Shown: positions 1 through 7,618, numbered from the stretch's first letter. The stretch is DNA of 15,213 nucleotides from Deltaproteobacteria bacterium UBA1386 (GCA_002305765.1 DBQU01000040.1:1-15213); one strand, 5' to 3'. Numbers and translations: made by a program. The notes: a model not told the origin generated them from the sequence alone.

Positions 1-80
1 ATTATGAGGCAACTGGGCCCGCCGGCGCGGAGCTTTCCTTTTTTACCCCTGCCGTGATATGCTTCTTTCCACAACCATCC

Positions 81-2045
81 ATGAGACCCAAGAGAAAGCA
101 TATCACCTACCTCATCGGCATCGGCATAACCATTCTTTTCGTCGTCCTCGCCGTCGTGCGGTTCGTACCCTTCGAGCGCCTTGAAATGCTCCTGTACGAC
201 CTTCGGTACCAGTTGAGGGGAAAAGCGAGCGCACCGGCGCAGATCGTCATCGTCGGCATAGATGACAGGAGCATCAACGCCATCGGAAGGTGGCCCTGGA
301 CCAGGGACAGGATGGCGGAGCTCGTCGATGGCTTGAACGCCATGGGCGCGCGGGTCATCATGCTCGACTTCATCCTGAGTGAGGCGTCACCGCGGGATGA
401 CAGGCTGGCGGCGTCGATGAAACGCTGGAAGAACGTGGTCCTGCCCTTCGTCTTCGATTTCGAGGGACATTCGCCCCGTGAGATCGACGACGCCTTCCTG
501 GACAACGCCTTCATGGTCGTCAGGAAGGAGAACCTCTACAGGATCCACAGGCCTATAACGGCAAAAGGTGTCCTTTTGCCCGTGACCCGGTTCTCCGAGA
601 ACTCGGCCGCGATGGGACATATCAACATGTTCCCCGACCAGGATGGAAAGCTCCGCTGGGATGTGCTCGTCGTCTCTTTCATGAATCAGCTCTATCCCTC
701 CATCGACCTCCAGGTGGCGCGCCTCTACAAGGGGCTTTCCCCGGCGGAGGTGAGCGTGGAGGCGACCGATTCCGTCACGCTGGGCGAAACGGTCATCTCC
801 ACCGACCCCTTCGGGAGGATGCTCATCCCCTACTATGGCCCCCATAACACCTTTCCCGTCATACCGGCCCTCGACGTGTTTGAAGGGAAGTCGGATCCCT
901 CATCGGTCCGGGACAGGATCGTCCTCGTTGGCCCCACCGCCGTCGGCATCCACGACAAGATCGTGACCCCCGCGTCGGCCATCATGTTCGGGGTGGAAAA
1001 GCACGCCAACATGATCGGGGCGATCCTGGAGAACCAGAATATCCGCTTCACAGGACGTGTCATCAATATCTTCATCATCGTCCTCATGGGGATGATCTTT
1101 ACCTTCCTCATCGTCCGGATGCGGGCGGTGGCCGGTGCCGCTCTTGCCGCGCTGTGCATCGCCGTCCTCTTCGCCGCCGGCTATGTCCTCTTCTTCCGGT
1201 GGGGGCTCTGGATCGATATCAGCTATGCCGGCAACGCGGTGATCGTCATCTACTTTGTAGCCACCGCTTACCGCTACGCGACGGAAGAACGGTACGCGCG
1301 GCAGATACGGAGCATGTTCTCCAGCTACGTCACGGAAAAGATCGTCAACGAGCTGATCAGGAACCCGGAGCTCGCCCGCCTTGGCGGGGAACGCCGCGAG
1401 GTCACCGTTCTTTTCTCGGATGTGAAAGGCTTTACCACCTTTTCCGAACACCACTCGCCGGAGCAGGTCGTGGCCATCCTCAATGAGTATCTGACGGAAA
1501 TGACCGACATCATAATCCGCTGGGACGGCACCCTGGACAAGTTCGTGGGCGACATGATCGTCGCTTTCTGGGGAGCTCCCCTTCGCCAACCCAACCACGC
1601 GGAACTGGCCATCAAGTGCACCCTTCACATGAAGCAGCGCCTGAGCGAACTGAAGGAGCACTGGCTGAAACAGGGACGCGTACCCCTCGAGGCCGGTTTC
1701 GGCCTCAACACGGGCGAGGTTCTCGTGGGGAACATCGGCGCCGAAGGAAAGAAGATGGACTATACCGTCATAGGCGACAATGTGAACCTCGGCTCCCGGG
1801 TCGAGGGGCTGACGCGCAAGTACGGAGCGGAGATCATCATCACCGAGGCAACGCTCGACAGGATACGGGATCTCGTCGCCGCCGGCAAGTTCGGCCACCT
1901 TCTCGTACGCGGTCTCGACATCGTCGCGGTGAAGGGCAAGGCCGAACCGGTCCGTATCTACGAGGTGGCCTCCCTGGACGAGGGCTCCATATGCCGCATC
2001 GTTGAATGTGAAGAGAAGGAAGCCACGGTGCTCAGGGAAAAGTAG
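81..2045 (+). CDS. CHASE2-domain membrane adenylate cyclase (class III)
   Basis: Predicted to make cAMP from ATP at the inner membrane under control of a periplasmic CHASE2 sensor. Numbered from the ATG at 81 (654 aa): TM1 at about 8-30, CHASE2 at about 32-320, three TM helices at about 327-402, and a class III cyclase domain at about 435-640. Both metal-binding aspartates are present: D447 in LFSDVKGFTTF and D491 in KFVGDMIVAFWG. Purine-selecting K487 and D560 (MDYTVIGD) indicate ATP rather than GTP. Transition-state residues N569 and R573 (VNLGSR) are intact, so the enzyme should be active. The start is uncertain. ATG 81 places TM1 directly after a basic N-terminus, but neither it nor GTG 54 has a clear Shine-Dalgarno, and the frame is open to the window edge. 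The gene ends 16 bp from the convergent FecR gene. CHASE2 ligands are generally unknown. Family call is firm; the sensed signal is unknown. Confidence 0.93.
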   Translation: MRPKRKHITYLIGIGITILFVVLAVVRFVPFERLEMLLYDLRYQLRGKASAPAQIVIVGIDDRSINAIGRWPWTRDRMAELVDGLNAMGARVIMLDFILSEASPRDDRLAASMKRWKNVVLPFVFDFEGHSPREIDDAFLDNAFMVVRKENLYRIHRPITAKGVLLPVTRFSENSAAMGHINMFPDQDGKLRWDVLVVSFMNQLYPSIDLQVARLYKGLSPAEVSVEATDSVTLGETVISTDPFGRMLIPYYGPHNTFPVIPALDVFEGKSDPSSVRDRIVLVGPTAVGIHDKIVTPASAIMFGVEKHANMIGAILENQNIRFTGRVINIFIIVLMGMIFTFLIVRMRAVAGAALAALCIAVLFAAGYVLFFRWGLWIDISYAGNAVIVIYFVATAYRYATEERYARQIRSMFSSYVTEKIVNELIRNPELARLGGERREVTVLFSDVKGFTTFSEHHSPEQVVAILNEYLTEMTDIIIRWDGTLDKFVGDMIVAFWGAPLRQPNHAELAIKCTLHMKQRLSELKEHWLKQGRVPLEAGFGLNTGEVLVGNIGAEGKKMDYTVIGDNVNLGSRVEGLTRKYGAEIIITEATLDRIRDLVAAGKFGHLLVRGLDIVAVKGKAEPVRIYEVASLDEGSICRIVECEEKEATVLREK

Positions 2046-2061
2046 GAACCCATGAAAACCG

Positions 2062-3225
2062 TCAGGGAACCGCGGCTGCGGCCGTTCCCGAGGCAGTACC
2101 GGAGATAACGCCGCCGTTGCCAGTGTTGTATTTTCCCGATGCTGTTCCGCTGAAAACGAAGGGCGCCGTGCATGTACCGATGCCGTGGGGCGCGTCGCCC
2201 GAAATGGATCCGCTCCAGTTCCCGCCGGACAGGGTATGGGTCATCGTCAGCGACGTGGCGTTCGAGCCCGTCAGGGTGTTGGTCCCTCCAGCGTACGCGG
2301 TGTCGAATATTCCCGTTACATTGCCCCCCACCGACCACGTCTGTGGTACACCTGTCGCGCTTGGCCCGAAGAACTTCACGTTCTGCATCTTGAAGCCCGT
2401 CGTCAGGCCGTTGCCCACGCCCCCGAGATATGTAAAATCGGTGCTCCCCACGAAGACGGGCGTGGTACTGACCGCAGGCACATCGATTCTCTGCTGAGTG
2501 AAGACATAGACGGATGCCGAGGCTGCGGAGGTCGTGTTCACCACGCCGGCAAGGGAGCCCGTGCCAGTTCTTTGCCCGGCACCCGGCGCACCGCCCGTCC
2601 CTCCCACGTAGCGCACGCTGCCCGGGACCGGAATTGAGGGTCCGCCAGTTCCGACGATGAAGGAAACATAGCCGGCAGTCACATTGACAATCCTTCCCGG
2701 ATTGCCCGGGTTGTAAAAGTAACCCCTGCCGGTGGAAAAGAAGAGGCCGGTCACCATCTGGGCAAATCCCACGGTCATCCCGGAGCCGCGTATGCCGGCC
2801 ACGGCGTTGGGGGTGTGGACCTCGAACTTGTTCCCTTCCGCGAACGAAGAAACCTTCTTCAGAAATTCCTCGCCCGATACTGCCTCCACCCTGCCGCGCT
2901 CCAGTTTCATTATCTGACTGCTGCGGTTGCCCTCGCTGGAATACTGGCTGATCTGCACCCGCGTACCCGCTGCTATCCTGAGGATGTTCTTGTTGAAGAA
3001 GGTGATCTCGGCGCCACTTTTCGTCTTCGCGCGGTAGATGTCACCGACATCGACGCCGTCCCCCGGGGACACGCTCTTTACGACCCGCTGACCCGGCTTG
3101 AGGACATCCACCCTGCCCTCTATCCGGGTCACCGTACCGATGGGGGCCGCATTCACAACAAAAGGCAGGGCAAGAAAAAAAACCAGCACTACCGAACAAT
3201 ATCCCAAAACCGATCTCTTCATCAT
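2062..3225 (-). CDS. Secreted FecR-domain protein with one C-terminal repeat module
   Basis: A 387-aa exported protein of unknown role. A signal peptide covers about residues 1-26, with likely cleavage near VVNA/AP and no lipobox. A FecR-type domain at about 30-175 carries the typical VGDIYRAKT, AEITFF and HTPNAVAGIRGSG segments. A Gly/Pro/Thr-rich linker (about 195-255) leads into a roughly 130-residue module (257-387) containing NVKFFGPSATGVPQTW and FVFSGTASG. The same module occurs twice in the upstream paralogue. The start is ATG 3225, followed at once by a second ATG; a GGGAG site lies 8 nt before the first. FecR itself is a periplasmic sigma regulator, but no sigma factor, anti-sigma helix or cytoplasmic segment is seen here, so this is a free-standing FecR-fold envelope protein. 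It is probably the last gene of the minus-strand run from the barrel gene, after a 140-bp spacer. An A8/T8 run lies in the signal-peptide codons. Confidence 0.88.
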   Translation of the reverse strand: MMKRSVLGYCSVVLVFFLALPFVVNAAPIGTVTRIEGRVDVLKPGQRVVKSVSPGDGVDVGDIYRAKTKSGAEITFFNKNILRIAAGTRVQISQYSSEGNRSSQIMKLERGRVEAVSGEEFLKKVSSFAEGNKFEVHTPNAVAGIRGSGMTVGFAQMVTGLFFSTGRGYFYNPGNPGRIVNVTAGYVSFIVGTGGPSIPVPGSVRYVGGTGGAPGAGQRTGTGSLAGVVNTTSAASASVYVFTQQRIDVPAVSTTPVFVGSTDFTYLGGVGNGLTTGFKMQNVKFFGPSATGVPQTWSVGGNVTGIFDTAYAGGTNTLTGSNATSLTMTHTLSGGNWSGSISGDAPHGIGTCTAPFVFSGTASGKYNTGNGGVISGTASGTAAAAVP

Positions 3226-3365
3226 AATGTCGTCTCCCTTTGGTCAAAAGCTGCTCGGAGAGGAATCGTGACTCCGGATCATGAACAATCGGTGCTTCTT
3301 TCGGGGACCCGACAACGACACCTCCAGCATCCCGCGTATCCCGATCCCCCGGCAGGCACTTCGGC

Positions 3366-4976
3366 CTACTGCACCTTCCCTGAGGCACCACCGCTCAAGC
3401 TGGTGCTCGTGTTGGTCCCATAGGCACTCCCCGTGAATGCCAGGGGGCTCGCGTAACTTCCCACTCCGCCCGGCGCGCTGCCGTTGGTGACGGATGCACG
3501 CCAGTTTGAACCGTCCGCGCTGTAAACGGAAAAAACGGCGGAGTTGGACCCGTTGGTAACAGTGACCGGCTGGTTGACGAACGCCGCCAGATTACCCCCG
3601 GTAAAGTTGCCCGACACCGACGTGGCCTGCCATATCTGGGGTTTTACGGCCGCGCTGCTGCCATAGAATTTCACATCGGAGAGCGTGACGTCCAGTGCCC
3701 CCGCCCCGTAGCTGCCGGAAAGCGACGGTATGGACCCCACGACTGTGTTCGGGGCCGCAACCGGTTCCTGGGTGAGCACGCTGGGAACTTCACCTTTGGC
3801 GGAGCCGCCTATCGTCCCCTGGTGGGTGTTCCCCACGAGTGCCCCACTCCATGTCCCTGACGCCGTCCCGCTGAAGGTGAATGTGCCGGTATACCCTCCG
3901 ACGCCGTCGGGCGCGCTGCCGCTTGCGATATTCGCCGTCCAGACTCCCGAGTCACTCCCGGTATCCACTTCACTGGTAAGGATGAGATTGGCTGTCATCC
4001 CACCCCCGGACAGGGCCGTTCCCTTGAAGCTCGAACCTTCTCCCACCGACGAATAAGTACCCGTAACGGAATCGGCCTTCCAGGACTGCGGCATCCCCGT
4101 CGCGGTGGGACCATAGAACTTCACGTTGTTGAGCGATATGTTGACGGTTTCCAGGGGGTCGCTGTATGTCCCGCTCAAGCACTCCACACTTCCCACAAAA
4201 ACGTTGGGGATGACGGGGGGTGGTGTGAATGTGTAACCCGTGTTGACCACCGACGTCAGGCTGGCCACCTCCGTATTGAGGGCGCTTCCCGACGAGCCGT
4301 TCGAGGTGCCCGTTCCGCCCGGACCTGACGTGCCCGGCGCCGTGCCCGTTCCGCCGACATAGGAAACATTGCCCCGTACGGGCTGAGAGGGAGCGCCTCC
4401 CACCCCCACAACAAAGGAGACAAACCCAGCGGAAACATTGACGACCCTTGCCGGAGCACTCGGGTTATAGAAGTAGCCTTTCCCGGTGGAAAAGAAGAGA
4501 CCCGTTATCATCTGGGCAAATCCCACGGTCATTCCGGAACCGCGGATGCCGGCGACAGCATTGGGGGTGTGAACCTCGAAAGTGTTGCCCTCGGCGAATG
4601 ATGAGACCTTCTTGGCGAACTCCTCGCTCGATACCGCCTGGACCTTACCCCGCTCGAGCTTCATTACCTGGTTGCTCCTCATGCCATCGTCGGAATACTT
4701 GCTGATCTGCACACGGGTCGCGGGAGCTATCCTGAGGATGTTCCTGTTGAAGAAGGTGATCTCGGCCCTTGAATTCGTCTTCGCCCGGTATATGTCGCCA
4801 ACGTCCACGGCATCCCCGAGGGACACGCTCTTCACAACCCTCTGACCTGTCTTGAGGACGTCGACCCTGCCCTCCATCCGGGTGATCTTGCCGACCGGCG
4901 CCGCATCGACCGCGACGGCGGCAAGCAACACGACGAAGACCGCGAAAAGAAAACCTGCCGGAGATGTTTTCTTCAT
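3366..4976 (-). CDS. Secreted FecR-domain protein with two C-terminal repeat modules
   Basis: A 536-aa paralogue of the next gene downstream (2062-3225). The signal peptide is at about 1-25 (cleavage near AVDA/AP). The FecR-type domain at about 28-175 is nearly the same as in the paralogue: EGRVDVLK, QRVVKSVS, VGDIYRAKT, KVSSFAEGN and HTPNAVAGIRGSG are shared, and the DNA stays clearly alignable, so the pair arose by duplication or is kept alike by gene conversion. After a Gly/Ser/Thr linker come two modules, about 259-399 (NVKFYGPTATGMPQSW, FTFSGTASG) and 411-536 (DVKFYGSSAAVKPQIW, LAFTGSAYG). The second ends exactly at the C-terminus. The start is ATG 4976 with a weak GGGGCG site upstream; it lies 63 bp after the barrel gene and is probably cotranscribed. 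Function is unknown. The low-complexity, beta-rich tail would suit a secreted or surface protein, which is inference. Confidence 0.88.
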   Translation of the reverse strand: MKKTSPAGFLFAVFVVLLAAVAVDAAPVGKITRMEGRVDVLKTGQRVVKSVSLGDAVDVGDIYRAKTNSRAEITFFNRNILRIAPATRVQISKYSDDGMRSNQVMKLERGKVQAVSSEEFAKKVSSFAEGNTFEVHTPNAVAGIRGSGMTVGFAQMITGLFFSTGKGYFYNPSAPARVVNVSAGFVSFVVGVGGAPSQPVRGNVSYVGGTGTAPGTSGPGGTGTSNGSSGSALNTEVASLTSVVNTGYTFTPPPVIPNVFVGSVECLSGTYSDPLETVNISLNNVKFYGPTATGMPQSWKADSVTGTYSSVGEGSSFKGTALSGGGMTANLILTSEVDTGSDSGVWTANIASGSAPDGVGGYTGTFTFSGTASGTWSGALVGNTHQGTIGGSAKGEVPSVLTQEPVAAPNTVVGSIPSLSGSYGAGALDVTLSDVKFYGSSAAVKPQIWQATSVSGNFTGGNLAAFVNQPVTVTNGSNSAVFSVYSADGSNWRASVTNGSAPGGVGSYASPLAFTGSAYGTNTSTSLSGGASGKVQ

Positions 4977-5039
4977 GACATCGCCCCGTTCTTCCCGGGA
5001 CCGCGGATAACTCTGTTAGGAGCCGTGCTCAACGGATAC

Positions 5040-6632
5040 CTAGAACCTGTATTCCACTCCCAGGCCATACACCTCCCTTGTGTAGTCGTAAAGAGCAATA
5101 TTGGACTGGTTCCTGTAATAGTTGTACTGGACGATGATGTCAGCGTTCCTGACGATGCCGTAGAGCAGCGCGCAGGACACGGCATAGATATCATCCCTCC
5201 TCTTCCGCTCGAAATAAGTATTGTCGTAAGAGTATTTCACGTAAGTCGCATCAAACGAAACCTGACCTCTTAAGGGACCGAGGATGGGGTAAAAGAGATC
5301 CGCGCCGAAACGGTTCTCGTCGTTGACCCAGTTGCGCCCTATCGTGTTGTCCCGGGCATAGGCGTACCGCAGCGTGAGAAATGCCTTGTTCTCCTTGAAG
5401 GTGTACGTCCATCCCAGACCGCCCGTCATCCTTTCGCCGCTGCGCTCCTCCTCGGGAGGGGGCTCGGGATGAAGCTCCGTATCGAAATATTTCTTGCGCA
5501 TGTAGCTGAAGAAGACCTCGCCGAAACTGCTCGCCGTGGTCAGGAAGCGAAGGGTCGGCGTCACCGCCTTCGTCTCGAGATAGCGGGTCTGGTTCCACCA
5601 GTTGAGCTCGTTGAAGAAGCTGTTCCCCTTCACACCCTGGAGGCTGACGTAGGAATAGGTGAGCGGCAGGCTGACGGCAAAACGACCAAAGGCATAACCG
5701 GGGACGGCACTCACCGTGTTCGTCATGTTGTTGTATTCCGTCAGGTTGCCCCGGCTCCCGTCGGAGCGCGTGTAGGTCTTCCCGAAATACCTGTCCGAGT
5801 ACACGGAGTAGTACGCGGAGAAGCTGAAGGGTGTTCTGAAGGAGAAAGGGGCGGTGTAGCCGATGCGGGCGCCGAAATTGAAGGCGCTGTCCTCCTGCCC
5901 GGATATGGACTCCACCATAGGACCGTCACCCTTGGTGACGACGTTGGTGTCGTACTTGTACCCCATCCCGACGCTGAACCGCCAGGGCCTCTCCCGTTCG
6001 GCCTTGTCGGCGACGATCTTCTCGTAGTCCCTGGCATAGAGGGCCAGGTCGCTCGCAGGATCGAGGGTGATGGTCGCCCTTAAGCGCTCCTGGGCGTCCT
6101 TGTATCTTCCCTGTTGCGTGTAGATGCCGGCTATCTGGAGCTCGGCCTGCTGCGTCAGTCCGGGGTCGAGTTTCTTTGCCGTTTCGAAGGCAAGAACGGC
6201 TTCATCGAGCCTCCCCCTCTTGGCCAGCACCATGCCCTTGAGAAAATGCAGACGGGGCGTACTGATCCCTTCCCTGTCCGCGAAGGCGATCCACTTCTCC
6301 GCTTCGACGATATTGTTGGTGTGGTAGAGCACATCGACAAGCTCGACAACCCCTTCGTCAACACGGGGGGTCAGTGAGACAGCCTCCCTGAAGTAGGGCA
6401 GGGCCTCCGGGTACTTCTCCATGGTCTTGTACGTGAGGCCGATGTAATATGCCGTCCGGGCCGACCCCTTGTCGGCCGACCACGCCTCGAGAAGAAGGGG
6501 CAAAGCCTCTTCGTAGTTCTCCTGATCGAACTCCTTCACGCCTTGATCGAACAACGCCTGTCCGTGGACAAGGCAGACCGTCGAGATCAAGAAAAACATG
6601 GCCAACAGGGACGACGTGCGTGCTCGTTCCAT
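5040..6632 (-). CDS. Secreted TPR protein with C-terminal outer-membrane beta-barrel
   Basis: A 530-aa two-part envelope protein. A signal peptide at about 1-25 ends near LVHG/QA. About five TPR-like helix pairs follow at about 25-210 (for example NYEEALPLLLEAW, KYPEALPYFREAV, RLDEAVLAFETAK, RYKDAQERL). From about residue 213 the chain alternates aromatic strands and polar turns (FSVGMGYKYDTN onwards) and ends in GLGVEYRF, the terminal-Phe signature of barrels inserted by the BAM machinery. A Pro/Glu-rich stretch near the middle of the barrel region looks like an extracellular loop. This layout (periplasmic TPR then barrel) resembles Slam surface-protein translocators and polysaccharide-export porins such as PgaA and BcsC, but I cannot assign either. 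The start chosen is ATG 6632, with a GGGGG site 7 nt upstream; an in-frame TTG at 6638 is less likely. It heads the run leading into the two FecR genes. Confidence 0.85.
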   Translation of the reverse strand: MERARTSSLLAMFFLISTVCLVHGQALFDQGVKEFDQENYEEALPLLLEAWSADKGSARTAYYIGLTYKTMEKYPEALPYFREAVSLTPRVDEGVVELVDVLYHTNNIVEAEKWIAFADREGISTPRLHFLKGMVLAKRGRLDEAVLAFETAKKLDPGLTQQAELQIAGIYTQQGRYKDAQERLRATITLDPASDLALYARDYEKIVADKAERERPWRFSVGMGYKYDTNVVTKGDGPMVESISGQEDSAFNFGARIGYTAPFSFRTPFSFSAYYSVYSDRYFGKTYTRSDGSRGNLTEYNNMTNTVSAVPGYAFGRFAVSLPLTYSYVSLQGVKGNSFFNELNWWNQTRYLETKAVTPTLRFLTTASSFGEVFFSYMRKKYFDTELHPEPPPEEERSGERMTGGLGWTYTFKENKAFLTLRYAYARDNTIGRNWVNDENRFGADLFYPILGPLRGQVSFDATYVKYSYDNTYFERKRRDDIYAVSCALLYGIVRNADIIVQYNYYRNQSNIALYDYTREVYGLGVEYRF

Positions 6633-6677
6633 TAACAAACCCCCGATTCACCACAGATAATGATGCGTATGTAAAGA

Positions 6678-6707
6678 ATTATTAACCTATACAAACCATC
6701 TTTACAA
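6678..6707 (-). promoter_or_regulatory. Candidate promoter for the barrel-FecR operon
   Basis: The 110-bp gap between the phosphodiesterase stop and the barrel start is much more AT-rich than its surroundings. On the minus strand it holds TTGTAA (6702-6707), an 18-nt spacer and AATAAT (6678-6683), matching the sigma70 boxes at 4/6 and 5/6. This is a modest match, and other AT-rich alignments are possible. I saw no convincing symmetric CRP-type operator here. Confidence 0.35.
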
Positions 6708-6742
6708 GAGAAAGTTGGGTATAAAACAGGTCAATGGGGGGC

Positions 6743-7510
6743 TCACACGGTCAATATTTCCGACTGCCTCAGAAAACGGATGTTCTTCCTGCCCGAACGT
6801 TCGAACTCGGCGATGATCTCACGGGCAAAGACCGGCTTCATATGGGAGACGTAGAAGAGCCTGTCGCCCAGTTCGTGGGCATCGATGCTTTCCATGAGCA
6901 TCGAGGGTGTCATGTGGCCCGAAAGGGTCGCAAGGTCTGCAAGGCGGTTCGGGAAAGACACATCGGCGATGATGAAACCGATGTCCTTCTCCCCTCCTGC
7001 GACCTCCCAGAACCTTTTCGTCGGCCCGGTGTCCGCGGTGAACATAAAACCCCGCCCGTCGTCCTGCCTGACCACGAAACCCACCGTGTAGACCGTATGG
7101 GTCACGAGCACGGGCGTGACGCTGATCCTGTCGAGGACGGATGGCCTCTCAAGGGGGATCTCCTTGAGCCGGATGACCGCCTTCGAGACCGAGGGGATGA
7201 CGGTAAAGTCGGGCCAGATCAGGTTGTTGAGAAGATTATTGGCGATGATGTCGAGGACGGGGGCAACACTGACCAGTTCCACGCTGTAGTCGCCCATCAC
7301 GACGAGTTCGTCCACCAGGGGGAAAAGACCCTTGACGTGATCCATGTGCGTGTGGGAGACAAGGACATGCCTGATCTTCCTCAGGTCCCTGCGGCGTATC
7401 GCCTCCGTGACTGTCCCTGCGTCGATAAGAAAAGAATCGTCAAGCAGAAAAGATGTGGTCCTGTGCCTGCCGACGAGGTTGCCTGAGCAACCGAGGATCT
7501 TGACCCGCAT
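6743..7510 (-). CDS. Class-II 3',5'-cyclic-nucleotide phosphodiesterase (metallo-beta-lactamase fold)
   Basis: A 255-aa cytoplasmic enzyme predicted to hydrolyse 3',5'-cyclic nucleotides such as cAMP to the 5'-monophosphate. It has no signal peptide or TM segment. The di-metal signature is H53-T-H55-M-D57-H58, followed by VKGL as in the PDEase_II family (HxHLDHxxGL). Later metal and active-site segments are present: THTVYTVGF, FTADTGP, SGHMTP and VSHMKP. The N-terminus MRVKILGCSGN, the segment FLIDAGT and the stretch NNLIWPDFTVIP also match bacterial class-II enzymes as I know them, and length is normal. The start is ATG 7510 because the family begins here. The frame extends to GTG 7630, but that would run through both divergent promoters. 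Its neighbourhood with a CHASE2 adenylate cyclase supports a role in cAMP turnover. An RNase Z-like or other MBL hydrolase is the alternative, and substrate is inferred. Confidence 0.82.
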   Translation of the reverse strand: MRVKILGCSGNLVGRHRTTSFLLDDSFLIDAGTVTEAIRRRDLRKIRHVLVSHTHMDHVKGLFPLVDELVVMGDYSVELVSVAPVLDIIANNLLNNLIWPDFTVIPSVSKAVIRLKEIPLERPSVLDRISVTPVLVTHTVYTVGFVVRQDDGRGFMFTADTGPTKRFWEVAGGEKDIGFIIADVSFPNRLADLATLSGHMTPSMLMESIDAHELGDRLFYVSHMKPVFAREIIAEFERSGRKNIRFLRQSEILTV

Positions 7511-7516
7511 CTTCTG

Positions 7517-7546
7517 ATTGTATGTGACGGTTCTCCGGCATGTCAA
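7517..7546 (-). promoter_or_regulatory. Sigma70-type promoter of the phosphodiesterase gene (leaderless)
   Basis: On the minus strand: a perfect TTGACA (7541-7546), an 18-nt spacer and TACAAT (7517-7522). Only six bases separate the -10 box from the ATG at 7510, so transcription would start at about the A of the start codon. An alternative -10 (ATACAA, 17-nt spacer) shifts the start by one base. There is no Shine-Dalgarno beyond a weak AGAAG. Confidence 0.7.
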
Positions 7547-7618
7547 GAAGTCTTGCCAAACGAGGGCGGAACCACCCCGTTTCACAGCGACGGCGGGCAC
7601 ATCGTTCACAATTATGAC

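Noticed and set aside
17..47. GC-rich stretch followed by a T-run at the window start, possible terminator of an upstream gene
   Set aside because: The GGCCCGCCGGCGC block does not form a clean stem, and the sequence before position 1 is not available.
900..1898. 332-codon minus-strand open frame inside the cyclase gene
   Set aside because: It is a shadow of the cyclase catalytic domain. Its composition is biased to Asp, Gly, Glu and His, with no recognisable fold.
3226..3365. Terminator or promoter in the 140-bp gap between the two FecR genes
   Set aside because: There is no hairpin with a U-tract and no credible -35/-10 pair. Only the GGGAG ribosome site near 3234 is convincing.
2062..4976. 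FecR genes as part of a FecI/FecR/FecA iron-signalling system
   Set aside because: There is no sigma factor, TonB-dependent receptor or cytoplasmic anti-sigma segment. Only the FecR-fold periplasmic domain is shared.
4977..5039. Hairpin between the barrel gene and the first FecR gene
   Set aside because: GAGC/GCTC pairing around 5020-5030 is only four bases long and has no U-tract, so it is too weak to call.
6633..6742. CRP/cAMP operator upstream of the barrel gene
   Set aside because: cAMP control was an attractive idea, so I looked for TGTGA-N6-TCACA. Only isolated half-sites turn up (for example TGTGA on the minus strand, partly inside the phosphodiesterase end), with no symmetric partner.
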